Shown here: positions 1 through 8,055 of the stretch, one piece after another
Position numbering within the stretch: position 1 is the first letter of the stretch
Layout: every line of letters starts with the position of its first letter
Origin: Chryseobacterium shigense
GTDB taxonomy: Bacteria; Bacteroidota; Bacteroidia; Flavobacteriales; Weeksellaceae
Direction: 5' to 3'
NCBI RefSeq assembly: GCF_014207845.1
Contig: NZ_JACHLC010000004.1
Location: 124,001-188,000, forward strand
Length of the DNA: 64,000 nt
Notes under the pieces: model-generated
The model's database searches: none
Told to the model about the DNA's origin: nothing
The model's input: only the letters and a program-made list of their open reading frames with translations
Position numbers and translations under genes: made by a program

Positions 1-24
1 AAGATCAAGGACACAAGAAGTTTT

Positions 25-510
25 ATGAGAATTACGCACCGCTATCTGGGATATTTTCTTGCAGGAATAATGGCTGTATATTCACTGAGCGGTATTCTTC
101 TCGTTTACAGGGATACAGATTTTCTTAAAAAAGAAAAAAAATATGATAAGACGGTTGCTGTCAATCTTTCAGAAAAAGAGCTTGGTAAAGAACTGAAAAT
201 CAAAGGTCTTGAAGTAGAAAAAACAGAAGGTACCGTTCTGCATTTTAAGCAGGGAACTTATGATGCTTCTACCGGAAAAGCACAATATTCGAAAAAAGAA
301 CTGCCCTTTGTTCTGGACAAAATGGTAAAGCTTCACAAAGCCCAGTCAAAAGACACCTTATCACCATTGAATGTATTTTTCGGGATTTCATTGTTTTTTT
401 TCGTGATATCTAGCTTCTGGATGTTTAACCCTAAAACAAAAGCTTTCAAACGCGGAATAAAATTCACCATTGCAGGCCTTATTATTTCAGTGATTCTTTT
501 ATGCATTTAA
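25..510 (+). CDS. PepSY-associated membrane protein
   Basis: Small inner-membrane protein of 161 residues. It has a hydrophobic helix at about residues 7-27, a charged middle part of about 85 residues, and two more helices at about 115-134 and 142-160. The N-terminus (RITHRYLGYFLAG, then YSLSGILLVYRD) is typical of PepSY-associated TM proteins, which in Bacteroidota often sit next to iron or haem uptake genes. The ATG at 25 overlaps a TGA in another frame (ATGA), so it may be coupled to a gene cut off by the window edge. Family assignment is by sequence feel; the substrate is unknown. Confidence 0.7.
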   Translation: MRITHRYLGYFLAGIMAVYSLSGILLVYRDTDFLKKEKKYDKTVAVNLSEKELGKELKIKGLEVEKTEGTVLHFKQGTYDASTGKAQYSKKELPFVLDKMVKLHKAQSKDTLSPLNVFFGISLFFFVISSFWMFNPKTKAFKRGIKFTIAGLIISVILLCI

Positions 511-670
511 ATTATATAATCAGCAAAAAAACAACCAAATAATTCACATTTCAATCACTGCAAAATTAACATTCATTTTGATTTTTTGTCTTAAATTAAG
601 AAGTCTGGCACATTTCTTGTGTTTTCATCAATCAACAAATAGTACCATTTAATTATTAAAATAATAAATT

Positions 671-1261
671 ATGAAAAAACTAATTTTTGCAGGAATATTA
701 GCAGCAACAGGTTTAACAGCAACTGCTAACGCTCAGATACAACAAGGTAACTGGATGGTAGGTAGTACTTTAGCCACAAGTAATTTTGGACTGAACTCTG
801 GAGCAGGTTATGATTTTTCAATTGAGCCAAGAGCAGCATATTTTATCAAAGATAATGTTGCAGTTGGAGGTTATGTGAAGCTTGGTTTCTTAAAACCCGG
901 AAAAGGAGAATCTACTCAGTTTAATTATGGTGTTGGTGCTTTGGGACGTTATTTCCTTTCACCAGGTGAAAAAGGAGTAGACAACCTTTTAAACCACGGA
1001 CGTTGGTTTTTTGAAGGTAACGTAGGTATCGGTGGAACTTCAGTGGAAAACGGTATTTCTACAACTGGTCTTGACTTTGGTGTTGGTCCTGGATATTCTT
1101 ATTTCATTACGCCGAATATCGGTGTTGAAGGTTTACTAAAATATAACGGAGTAACCGGTTTTGGAAATGAAGGTCTTACGTCTAAACTTAGCTTCAATGT
1201 AGGATTCAGTATTTATTTACCAACTTCTAAAGCTAAGGACATTGCAAGAGATGTAAAATAA
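671..1261 (+). CDS. Outer-membrane beta-barrel protein
   Basis: Secreted protein of 196 residues with a clear signal peptide (MKKLIFAG..., probable cut after NANA at about residue 21). The rest consists of alternating Gly/aromatic strands (for example residues 60-75 and 110-165) as in small porin-like barrels of the OmpW/OmpX kind. Transport role is unknown. It is monocistronic: about 160 bp of AT-rich leader precede it and a strong hairpin terminator follows at 1291-1324. The C-terminus is charged rather than ending in Phe, which is unusual for a classical barrel but is seen in Bacteroidota. Confidence 0.75.
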   Translation: MKKLIFAGILAATGLTATANAQIQQGNWMVGSTLATSNFGLNSGAGYDFSIEPRAAYFIKDNVAVGGYVKLGFLKPGKGESTQFNYGVGALGRYFLSPGEKGVDNLLNHGRWFFEGNVGIGGTSVENGISTTGLDFGVGPGYSYFITPNIGVEGLLKYNGVTGFGNEGLTSKLSFNVGFSIYLPTSKAKDIARDVK

Positions 1262-1290
1262 TCACTTTTGCATTTACTTAAATAAAAAAT

Positions 1291-1324
1291 GAAATCGCCC
1301 CGAAAAAATTTCGGGGCGATTTTC
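1291..1324. terminator. Bidirectional intrinsic terminator
   Basis: A perfect 14-bp stem (1292-1305 with 1309-1322) with an AAT loop, with A tract before and T tract after. It lies between the converging beta-barrel gene (+) and peroxiredoxin gene (-). Confidence 0.9.
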
Positions 1325-1361
1325 GTACAAATTAAAACTAAACTATAAAAAATCAAATAAA

Positions 1362-1997
1362 TCATGTATTCGGTTGAGGCGTATATCTCAGATACGGCTT
1401 TATTTCTGTAACTCCTTTCGGAAATATTTTCCTGGCATCTTCTGTAGAAATGGCAGGTGGTATAATAACATCCTCACCATTTTCCCAGTTGACAGGAGTG
1501 GCTACTTTATGCGAATCAACCAGCTGCAGAGAATCCAGTACTCTCAGGATCTCATTAAAATTCCTTCCTGTAGAAGCAGGATAAGTAATAATCAGCCTTA
1601 CTTTTTTATCAGGATCAATGATTAATAAAGAACGAACCGTTGCTGTTGCTGAAGCATTCGGGTGAATAAAATCATACAGTTCCGAAATCTTTCTGTCTTT
1701 ATCTGCAATAACAGGAAACTGTACATCTGTGTTCTGGGTCTCATTAATATCTTTAATCCAGTTTTGATGGTCTTCCACTCCGTCTATACTTAAGGCAATT
1801 ACCTTTGTTCCTCTTTTGTCAAATTCCGATTTCAGTTTTGCGGTATATCCCAGTTCTGTGGTGCATACCGGTGTATAATCTGCAGGATGGGAGAACAAAA
1901 TTCCCCAGGAATTTCCTAAAAATTCATAAAACTTAATATCACCTAAAGACGTCTCTGCCTGAAAGTCCGGTGCTGTATCTCCGAGTTTGATTGACAT
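1362..1997 (-). CDS. 1-Cys peroxiredoxin (Prx6 type)
   Basis: Cytosolic peroxidase of 211 residues that reduces H2O2 or organic peroxides. The peroxidatic cysteine is C45 in the PVCTTE motif, with the upstream FSHPADYTP loop of the Prx6 group. The sequence has no other cysteine, so it is a true 1-Cys enzyme needing an outside reductant. The length and the C-terminal dimerisation extension (TPVNWENGEDVIIPP) fit Prx6. It has its own canonical promoter at 2020-2049, and a 7-bp inverted repeat straddles the -7 box, suggesting control by a repressor or redox sensor. It is divergent from the MscS gene. Confidence 0.93.
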   Translation of the reverse strand: MSIKLGDTAPDFQAETSLGDIKFYEFLGNSWGILFSHPADYTPVCTTELGYTAKLKSEFDKRGTKVIALSIDGVEDHQNWIKDINETQNTDVQFPVIADKDRKISELYDFIHPNASATATVRSLLIIDPDKKVRLIITYPASTGRNFNEILRVLDSLQLVDSHKVATPVNWENGEDVIIPPAISTEDARKIFPKGVTEIKPYLRYTPQPNT

Positions 1998-2019
1998 AAT
2001 ATTTCGCTTTGTTAGTCTA

Positions 2020-2049
2020 CAAATTTAGTAGACTTTTTGAAACTGGCAA
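2020..2049 (-). promoter_or_regulatory. Peroxiredoxin promoter with inverted repeat
   Basis: On the minus strand: TTG (2049-2047), 19 bp, TAAATTTG (2027-2020), the Bacteroidota -33/-7 consensus. AGTCTAC (2014-2020) and GTAGACT (2028-2034) form a perfect inverted repeat around the -7 element. The leader to the ATG at 1997 is about 15 nt. Confidence 0.75.
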
Positions 2050-2093
2050 AATTTTTGTAGAAATTTATCTATATTTAATCAAATTTTTTTTTC

Positions 2094-2978
2094 ATGCAGA
2101 ACAATGGACTCAGCTATGTAGATGTTATTTACAGGGTTTTGGAAAGCTGGTATATGAGGTTTGCCGAGCTTACACCCAAACTTATCGTCGGAATTTTAGT
2201 ATTTTCTTTTTTTCTTATCACCAGTAAATACTTAAGTCTGGCCGCCGTAAAACTATTTCACAAATTTTTTCCGAAAAGCCAAAAGGAAAGTTCTCTGGTT
2301 ACTTTAATAAGCATATTCAGATTCCTGATCATGCTGATGGGCTCTTTTATTGCTCTGGAAATTATGGGCTTCAGCGGTTTCCTTTGGAAATTTATCGGGA
2401 GTCTGGGAGTAGCCGGGGTAATTGCCGGAGTTGCTTTAAAAGACCTGGTATCAAGTATTTTTTCAGGAATGCTTATCGGGATTGATAAGGCTTTTAAAGT
2501 GGGTGATTATATTACGATAGGATCGCATTCCGGTACGGTTCAGGAAATCGGTTTTTTAACTACAAAAATTATTACCGATGACGGGAAGAAGGCCTATATT
2601 CCGAACCAGGTAATTTTTAATGCTCCTTTTTACAATATTACAGCATCGCCACAGCGAAGGATTATTTTAAATTTTGAAATTCCGGCAGATGAAGATATCA
2701 CAAAGGCACAAAAAGGAATGCTGGCTGTTATTAAAAGCTTGGAAAATGTGGATAAGCTGGATACTTCAGAAGTTATTTTTACAGACTTAAAACAGGGCAA
2801 TTTCAATCTTCAGGCTAAGTTCTGGATGAAGGTAGGCGCCAATATGGTTCAGCTGAAAAGTGAAGCTTACCTGAAGATCAAGGAACGCCTGGATGCAGAT
2901 AATATCCAGCTGGTAACTCCTACAAGTATCAGTATTACCAATGGGGAATCTTTAACTCCTGAAAATCATGATCAGTAA
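2094..2978 (+). CDS. Small-conductance mechanosensitive channel (MscS family)
   Basis: Inner-membrane channel of 294 residues that opens under membrane tension to release solutes. Transmembrane helices lie at about 22-42 and 70-90. The pore-lining helix follows with the Gly/Ala-rich pattern GSLGVAGVIAGVALKDLVSSIFSGM (split here at about residues 102-127). The beta domain comes next (VGDYITIGSHSGTVQEIGFLTTKI) with the PNQVIFNAPFYN motif. Length matches MscS (286 in E. coli). The ATG at 2094 gives a complete N-terminus; an earlier in-track extension in another frame is not coding. Confidence 0.92.
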   Translation: MQNNGLSYVDVIYRVLESWYMRFAELTPKLIVGILVFSFFLITSKYLSLAAVKLFHKFFPKSQKESSLVTLISIFRFLIMLMGSFIALEIMGFSGFLWKFIGSLGVAGVIAGVALKDLVSSIFSGMLIGIDKAFKVGDYITIGSHSGTVQEIGFLTTKIITDDGKKAYIPNQVIFNAPFYNITASPQRRIILNFEIPADEDITKAQKGMLAVIKSLENVDKLDTSEVIFTDLKQGNFNLQAKFWMKVGANMVQLKSEAYLKIKERLDADNIQLVTPTSISITNGESLTPENHDQ

Positions 2979-2984
2979 AGTATA

Positions 2985-3010
2985 AGCCGCTTTTATAAGC
3001 GGTTTTTTTA
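2985..3010 (+). terminator. Terminator of the MscS gene
   Basis: Stem CCGCTT/AAGCGG (2987-2992 with 2997-3002) followed by seven Ts, seven bases after the MscS stop codon. Confidence 0.85.
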
Positions 3011-3021
3011 TGGCTTATAAA

Positions 3022-3507
3022 TTATTTTACATGTTTTAATTTCAGACTGTCTTTCTTATGTATCTTCGCAACGGAATCATTTTGAATTATTGGTTCCCCC
3101 ATCACATAATCATTATTAGAAGGAATGCTGTCTTCTTCTATCAATACAAGCCCTGTAGTTGCCGTACAGGTTTCTTTCGGCTTAGAGCATCCTGTCAAAA
3201 ATAAAATGACAGAAATTACTCCCAGAGCTACTTTATTATTTCTGAATGTTGCGGGAATATACTGAAAGAATCTATTTTCGAGCAATGAGGTTTTCTCATC
3301 TTTTATGTTCAGCTGATGGTTAAGAAACCTGCCGCATATTTCTTCATCCTGTCTTTCTTTGAAAATATATTCTATTTCATGGGGTTGTTTTTCTGTAAAA
3401 TCAATTACACATTTGCTGCAGGAGGAGCAGAATCTTCCTTTTTCCCGGGGAGACATTGCTTCCCAGTTTTCTGAACACGGATCTGGAATATATATATTTT
3501 TCATCAA
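3022..3507 (-). CDS. Membrane protein with N-terminal Cys motif, unknown function
   Basis: Protein of 161 residues. The N-terminus carries CSENWEAM, then GRFCSSCSKCVIDF, that is a PC..W..M....GRxCxxCxKxVxDF motif with at least four cysteines able to bind metal (about residues 10-35). I know this N-terminal domain from several Bacteroidota proteins where it precedes a membrane anchor. A single hydrophobic helix is at about 93-107, ending in LTGC, followed by a polar tail of about 50 residues. The order is therefore cytoplasmic Cys domain, TM helix, outer segment. Function is unknown. A second Met at residue 2 could also be the start. Confidence 0.6.
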   Translation of the reverse strand: MMKNIYIPDPCSENWEAMSPREKGRFCSSCSKCVIDFTEKQPHEIEYIFKERQDEEICGRFLNHQLNIKDEKTSLLENRFFQYIPATFRNNKVALGVISVILFLTGCSKPKETCTATTGLVLIEEDSIPSNNDYVMGEPIIQNDSVAKIHKKDSLKLKHVK

Positions 3508-3572
3508 TCTATATTTATTAAGAAATAAACAACAAATAAAAGGTTTTCGTAGATTTTAGTTTATGAAAAAGA

Positions 3573-3603
3573 AAAAACCGTTCCAAAAATGAAACGGTTT
3601 TTA
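3573..3603 (-). terminator. Terminator of sucC
   Basis: AAAACCGTT/AACGGTTTT hairpin followed, on the minus strand, by a T run, 22 bases after the sucC stop. Confidence 0.8.
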
Positions 3604-3625
3604 AATTTATATGAAAATTTCAGTA

Positions 3626-4816
3626 TTAAGCTAAAACTTCTTTTACTTTGTTTGCAGCTTCTTCCAAAGTAATTGCTGAATGTACAGGAAGTCCTGACTC
3701 ATCAATTAACTGTTTAGCTTCTACAGCGTTAGTTCCCTGTAATCTTACGATCAATGGAACAGGAAGGCTTCCCATAGCTCTGTAAGCATCTACAACCCCC
3801 TGAGCAACTCTGTCACATCTTACGATACCTCCGAAGATGTTGATCAGGATAGCTTTTACGTTAGGATCTCTAAGGATGATTCCGAAAGCAGTCTGAACTC
3901 TCTGAGCATCCGCAGTACCACCCACGTCAAGGAAGTTGGCAGGGTTACCACCTGATAATTTGATGATATCCATCGTTGCCATTGCAAGACCTGCTCCGTT
4001 TACCATACAGGCAACATTACCGTCAAGCTTCACGAAGTTAAGACCAGCTTCACCCGCTTCAACATCCATTGGATCTTCTTCTCTTGTATCTCTTAATTCG
4101 GCTAAATCTTTGTGACGGAACAATGAGTTGTCATCCAAAGTTACTTTAGCATCAACAGCGATAATTTTGTTATCTGAAGTTTTCAACACAGGGTTGATTT
4201 CGAAAAGAGAAGCATCAATTCCTGTATAAGCGTTGTAAAGAGATACGATAAATTTTGTGAATTCTTTGAAAGCATTTCCTTCAAGACCTAAGTTGAAAGC
4301 AATTTTTCTTGCCTGGAATCCTTGAAGACCTAAAGCAGGATCAATGATTTCTTTATGGATCAAATGAGGAGTTACTTCTGCAACGTGCTCAATATCCATC
4401 CCTCCTTCAGTAGAATATACGATTGTATTTTTACCTTCAGCTCTGTCTAAAAGAATAGAAACATAAAATTCTTTAGTTTCAGATTCTCCCGGATAATATA
4501 CATCCTCTGCAACCAAAACAGAATTTACTTTTTTACCTTCAGCAGAAGTCTGAGGTGTAATAAGCTGCATTCCGATGATGTTCTGAGCGTTTTCTTTTAA
4601 TTTATCCATGTTTGGAGAAAACTTTACACCACCACCTTTACCACGACCACCTGCGTGAATCTGTGCTTTTACAACCCATCCCTGAGCTCCGGTTTCAGCA
4701 GTAAGCTTTTCAGCAGCAGCTACAGCTTCGTCTACATTATTAGCTACGAAACCACGTTGGATAGCTACTCCATACTTTGATAAAATCTCTTTTGATTGAT
4801 ACTCGTGAAGATTCAT
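3626..4816 (-). CDS. sucC: Succinyl-CoA synthetase beta subunit
   Basis: TCA-cycle enzyme subunit (396 residues, E. coli 388) that forms succinate and ATP from succinyl-CoA together with SucD. The ATP-grasp fold starts MNLHEYQSKEIL and contains the glycine-rich nucleotide loop AQIHAGGRGKGGGVK (about 51-65), the metal site EINPV (about 209) and the C-terminal CoA-ligase part with NIFGGIVRCD. Here it is separate from sucD and is monocistronic, with its own promoter (4855-4884) and terminator. Assignment is firm; ADP versus GDP specificity is not decided by eye. Confidence 0.97.
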   Translation of the reverse strand: MNLHEYQSKEILSKYGVAIQRGFVANNVDEAVAAAEKLTAETGAQGWVVKAQIHAGGRGKGGGVKFSPNMDKLKENAQNIIGMQLITPQTSAEGKKVNSVLVAEDVYYPGESETKEFYVSILLDRAEGKNTIVYSTEGGMDIEHVAEVTPHLIHKEIIDPALGLQGFQARKIAFNLGLEGNAFKEFTKFIVSLYNAYTGIDASLFEINPVLKTSDNKIIAVDAKVTLDDNSLFRHKDLAELRDTREEDPMDVEAGEAGLNFVKLDGNVACMVNGAGLAMATMDIIKLSGGNPANFLDVGGTADAQRVQTAFGIILRDPNVKAILINIFGGIVRCDRVAQGVVDAYRAMGSLPVPLIVRLQGTNAVEAKQLIDESGLPVHSAITLEEAANKVKEVLA

Positions 4817-4854
4817 ATTATTTTTATTATTTTATTTTAAAATTTAAAGGTTGA

Positions 4855-4884
4855 CAAATTTACTAAAAAGACACGGAAGTTCAA
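4855..4884 (-). promoter_or_regulatory. sucC promoter
   Basis: Minus strand TTG (4884-4882), exactly 19 bp, TAAATTTG (4862-4855); the start codon is about 38 bases downstream. Full match to the Bacteroidota consensus. Confidence 0.75.
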
Positions 4885-4947
4885 GTTTATTGACTTAAAA
4901 ATTAAAGTGCAGTGAACTTGATTTTTAACATGTTTACCAAATTGGCT

Positions 4948-6225
4948 CTATTCTTCGGATAATTTTTCAGACTGCGACCCGATAAACGGGATTTTAGGAG
5001 CCAGAAAATAGCCTGTAAGACTCGCAAAAAGTATAGGAACGAAATAGGTAAACCCGGTTAATGTTCCCAAAATAATTGTAGTACTCATAGGTGTTCTCGT
5101 CACACAGGCGTTAATTGCAGCCATACAGCTTACAATGGCTAATGTAGTATCAACCGCAGGAAATAGCTGGTGTATGATAAGTCCTAAAGTTGTTCCCACA
5201 AAAAACAGCGGGATAATAAAACCTCCTCTCCATCCGGAAGTAACAGTAACGGCAATGGCAATGATTTTAAAGACAAGAATCACAATCAAAAAGTTCAGGG
5301 CAAAATTCCCGTTGATTAACTGGTTAACTTCATGATGGCCAAAGTATCTGGTGATCGGGAAATTATAAGCAATAATTCCTAAAATGATTCCTCCTGTCAA
5401 TGTTTTTACATAAATCGGAAACGATCTGTATTCAAAAACTCTTTTGAAAAATTTTACCACAAAAATAAAGATCCACCCGAAAATAGTAGCCACCACTCCA
5501 AATAAAAAAGCATAAATGAAATCGTATACTCCAGAATAATGGTAAGCTTTCAGATCCCATGTTGCGCCTATTCCCAAATGAATAATCAAAGCAAACATAA
5601 CATAACTGAAACAGCTTGCTACCAAAGCAGGAATAATGGCTTTGTAATATTCCACCGCATGTTTATGATGCAGGATTTCAAGGGAAAAGAGACTTCCTCC
5701 AAGCGGTGCCCCGAACAGAGCCGTAAACCCGGAAGCCATACCTGCAATACTTAAAGAACGCAGTTCCTCTCCTTTCAGTCTGAAAATTTTCCCTAGCCAG
5801 GTTCCTGTAGAGCCGGTAACCTGAACCAAAGGAGCTTCCGGACCGAGACTTCCGCCCGATGCCACACAAAAAAGTGAGGAAAGGATCATAGAAGGATTGT
5901 TTTTGGGATCTAATTTTCCTTTATTAAACCTGATATTGTTAACAATCAGATGAATTTCTCCCGGATCTCCGATAAAGTGAATAACAAGTCCTGCCAGCAA
6001 TCCACAGACCGCCATAACAGGAATTACCATCCAGCCCTGAAATTCAGCTAAAAATTCAGTAAAATATTCTAAAACAATCCAGTAACCTCCCGCAATAGCC
6101 CCACCTACCAAACCGGTGAAAGCCCACATGAAAAAAGTACGGCTAAATACAAAAGGATTGAATCTTATGGGCTGATCCAGAAGATTGAATGTTCTTATTA
6201 ACCGCCTTCTTCTATTGATTTTCAT
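4948..6225 (-). CDS. CLC-family chloride channel/transporter
   Basis: Integral membrane protein of 425 residues with about ten hydrophobic helices and no C-terminal CBS domains. The second CLC motif appears as GPEAPLVQ (E. coli GREGPTVQ), which keeps the gating glutamate. The third appears as GWRGGFIIPLF (E. coli PGGIFAP). The first motif (GSGIP) is degenerate (GDPGEIH). The internal proton glutamate (E203 of ClcA) aligns with Ile in LFSLEIL, so uncoupled, channel-like transport is possible. That is inference from a hand alignment. Monocistronic on the minus strand. Confidence 0.88.
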   Translation of the reverse strand: MKINRRRRLIRTFNLLDQPIRFNPFVFSRTFFMWAFTGLVGGAIAGGYWIVLEYFTEFLAEFQGWMVIPVMAVCGLLAGLVIHFIGDPGEIHLIVNNIRFNKGKLDPKNNPSMILSSLFCVASGGSLGPEAPLVQVTGSTGTWLGKIFRLKGEELRSLSIAGMASGFTALFGAPLGGSLFSLEILHHKHAVEYYKAIIPALVASCFSYVMFALIIHLGIGATWDLKAYHYSGVYDFIYAFLFGVVATIFGWIFIFVVKFFKRVFEYRSFPIYVKTLTGGIILGIIAYNFPITRYFGHHEVNQLINGNFALNFLIVILVFKIIAIAVTVTSGWRGGFIIPLFFVGTTLGLIIHQLFPAVDTTLAIVSCMAAINACVTRTPMSTTIILGTLTGFTYFVPILFASLTGYFLAPKIPFIGSQSEKLSEE

Positions 6226-6332
6226 TCTTAATTGATTTTAAAATACCATTATCATTTTGTATATTAATTGGATTCTTTTCCTAAGAAAATATATGGCTGA
6301 ATAAACCTAGTAATCTTTGCATTAAAAATAAT

Positions 6333-6355
6333 GCTTCGACTCCGCTCAGCATGAC
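6333..6355. repeat. Copy of a recurrent intergenic sequence
   Basis: The segment reads CTTCGACTCCGCTCAGCATG with flanking bases. I recognise it as a short GC-richer element found many times between genes in Flavobacteriia (in reverse, CATGCTGAGCGGAGTCGAAG). Only one copy is in this window, so its repeat nature rests on memory, not on this sequence. Confidence 0.45.
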
Positions 6356-6423
6356 ATTTCTAATACTGTAGTTATATCAAAAATTACGAGTCGATGAATG
6401 TAGTTTATGCAGCTTTATTATTC

Positions 6424-6810
6424 TTAAATTCTGTTTTTAGCAAAATAAAGAATAAGCATTCCCCAGCTTAAGATCATGAAAAGCCCACCAAGCGGAGTGA
6501 TTGGTCCCAGGAATTTCAGATTAACTCCCAGATAATCCTGCAGGCTTAAAAAGTAAATGCTTACCGAAAATAAAAAGGTTCCTGCAATCATCAGAATTGA
6601 GGTCCATTTTTCAGAGGATGTTTCAAATTTTAAGATATATCCGATGATCAGTAAAAAGAATGCGGCGTACATCTGGTATCTTACACCTGTTTCAAAGCTT
6701 TCCAGTCTTTCCACAGACAATATTTTTTTTAAAGCGTGCGCTCCGAAAGCTCCCAGAATTACTGACAGCATCCCGTAAACGGCACCGAAAATTAAAGTAA
6801 CTGTTTTCAT
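6424..6810 (-). CDS. DUF423 family membrane protein
   Basis: Inner-membrane protein of 128 residues with four predicted helices. The N-terminal pattern GAVYGMLSVILGAFGAHALKK and the later TPLGGLFMILSWG are diagnostic of DUF423 (YgdD). Function is unknown across the family. It starts one base after the stop of the upstream exported protein (6812), so the two are co-transcribed and probably coupled. It ends the HMG-CoA reductase operon. Confidence 0.88.
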   Translation of the reverse strand: MKTVTLIFGAVYGMLSVILGAFGAHALKKILSVERLESFETGVRYQMYAAFFLLIIGYILKFETSSEKWTSILMIAGTFLFSVSIYFLSLQDYLGVNLKFLGPITPLGGLFMILSWGMLILYFAKNRI

Positions 6811-6811
6811 T

Positions 6812-7891
6812 TTATAACTCTTCTAGTTCTAGATTTAAATATTTTTTTGTTTTATAATCCTGCCATGTTCCGATGACCTTTTTCCCTTTTCTGTCAGCTT
6901 CTATAAAAGCCCTCGGAATCCATTTTCCCATTTTTTCATCGTAATAATCATTTTCCGTGATGGAAATATGATCTCCTTTGATCTTTCCGTCCCATTCTAT
7001 CAGTTTTTTATTTTTATCATACCAGTACATTGCGGAAAAAGCATTTTCTTCATTATCCGTATAAAGGCGTTTGATAAGAACTGTAACAGGATATTTATCA
7101 ATTTTCCCTTTCAGTAATTTATTCTGAAAGCCTGTTGCATCTACCTTGTCAGAGCCTGAAAGTAAATTTCTGGCATAAGGGCTCCAGTATTTTTCAAGAT
7201 TTTTATACGGAATTTCAATACTGTGGCTTCCCAGATCATCCAATGCCCTCATTGCATGATTGGAACATCTTCCGGCAACGAAAGTCAGTTTATCTTTTCC
7301 AAAATAGAATTCAATATATTCTAAAGTGTGTTCAATAAAACAGTTTTCATACATGCCGATCTGCTCCTGGGTTTCTTCAGTGGGATTTTTTTCAGATTTT
7401 AATTCTTTAAGAAAATCATCAACTCTTTTTTTAATGCTCTGATTGATTACATTTTCAACAGCTTTAACGGTATTGGGCTGAAATAAATCTGGACAGTTAA
7501 TAAAATTCCCTGTTCTCAGATCAAAATTCACCCATTTTGAAAAACCTTCAGGATAAGCCCCGGAAGCCTCACCATCTATGCCAATACTCAGAATATTTTT
7601 TGGTGTTTCCAATTTTTCCCAGCTATAAAAATAAATATAGTTGGAGTATGAAGTTTTTCCTGTAGTAACCAGTTTAAAAGGATTACCTTCAGAGTTTGGA
7701 ACATATTCCAGTTCATTAACCTGCAGAAAAGTATTGATCTTATTTTCGACCAAAGGATTTTCTGAGTAAGAAACCAATGGAAAAACAGTATCCTCAGATT
7801 TTTGCTGCAAATCACTGATTTTTACATTTTTCTGCTGGGAAAAACTTAGTCCGGAAATCAACAGAAAAAACAGGAAACTCTTTTTCATCAT
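6812..7891 (-). CDS. Exported protein of unknown function
   Basis: Protein of 359 residues with a signal peptide (hydrophobic segment residues 4-18, cut near SFS-QQ). The mature part is mixed alpha/beta with many Lys, Asp and Tyr. A segment at about 160-235 with three cysteines (ENCFIEHTLEYIEFYFGKDK, then GRCSNHAM) resembles the DUF3298-like exported proteins of Bacteroidota, but I would not assert that. The ATG overlaps the stop of the small gene upstream (ATGA), showing translational coupling. Role is unknown. Confidence 0.7.
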   Translation of the reverse strand: MMKKSFLFFLLISGLSFSQQKNVKISDLQQKSEDTVFPLVSYSENPLVENKINTFLQVNELEYVPNSEGNPFKLVTTGKTSYSNYIYFYSWEKLETPKNILSIGIDGEASGAYPEGFSKWVNFDLRTGNFINCPDLFQPNTVKAVENVINQSIKKRVDDFLKELKSEKNPTEETQEQIGMYENCFIEHTLEYIEFYFGKDKLTFVAGRCSNHAMRALDDLGSHSIEIPYKNLEKYWSPYARNLLSGSDKVDATGFQNKLLKGKIDKYPVTVLIKRLYTDNEENAFSAMYWYDKNKKLIEWDGKIKGDHISITENDYYDEKMGKWIPRAFIEADRKGKKVIGTWQDYKTKKYLNLELEEL

Positions 7892-8055
7892 TTTGACTTT
7901 AAATACATTAAAATAAATTTTGCAGTCAATGTAGCAATTCCAAGTATGAGAAACATATTGGCAAATCTTTTAGAGTTTCTAAAACCCGGCGATGTCGTTC
8001 TCTTTAAAAAGATCCCGAAAATGATGAATATTATAGGTAAGATAATTTGCAGCAT
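7888..8055 (-). CDS. Small two-helix membrane protein (55 aa)
   Basis: Reading the minus strand from the ATG at 8055 gives a 55-residue protein: hydrophobic helix 2-17 (LQIILPIIFIIFGIFL), a basic loop KRTTSPGFRNSKRFAN, a second helix at about 34-51, and a Lys tail. The start shares its A with the HMG-CoA reductase stop (TAATG) and its TGA overlaps the next start (ATGA). Coupling on both sides is strong evidence that it is translated. I do not recognise a family. The basic loop predicts both ends on the outside. Confidence 0.7.
   Translation of the reverse strand: MLQIILPIIFIIFGIFLKRTTSPGFRNSKRFANMFLILGIATLTAKFILMYLKSK

Noticed and set aside
1..28. Possible tail of an upstream gene in frame 2, ending TGA at 26-28 and overlapping the first ATG
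   Set aside because: Only eight codons are in the window, too few to support a call; mentioned in the first gene entry.
3359..3559. Plus-strand ORF over the Cys-motif gene, and similar ORFs opposite susC, tamB, pyrG and yidC
   Set aside because: Reverse-frame shadows of well supported genes, without family motifs or start context.
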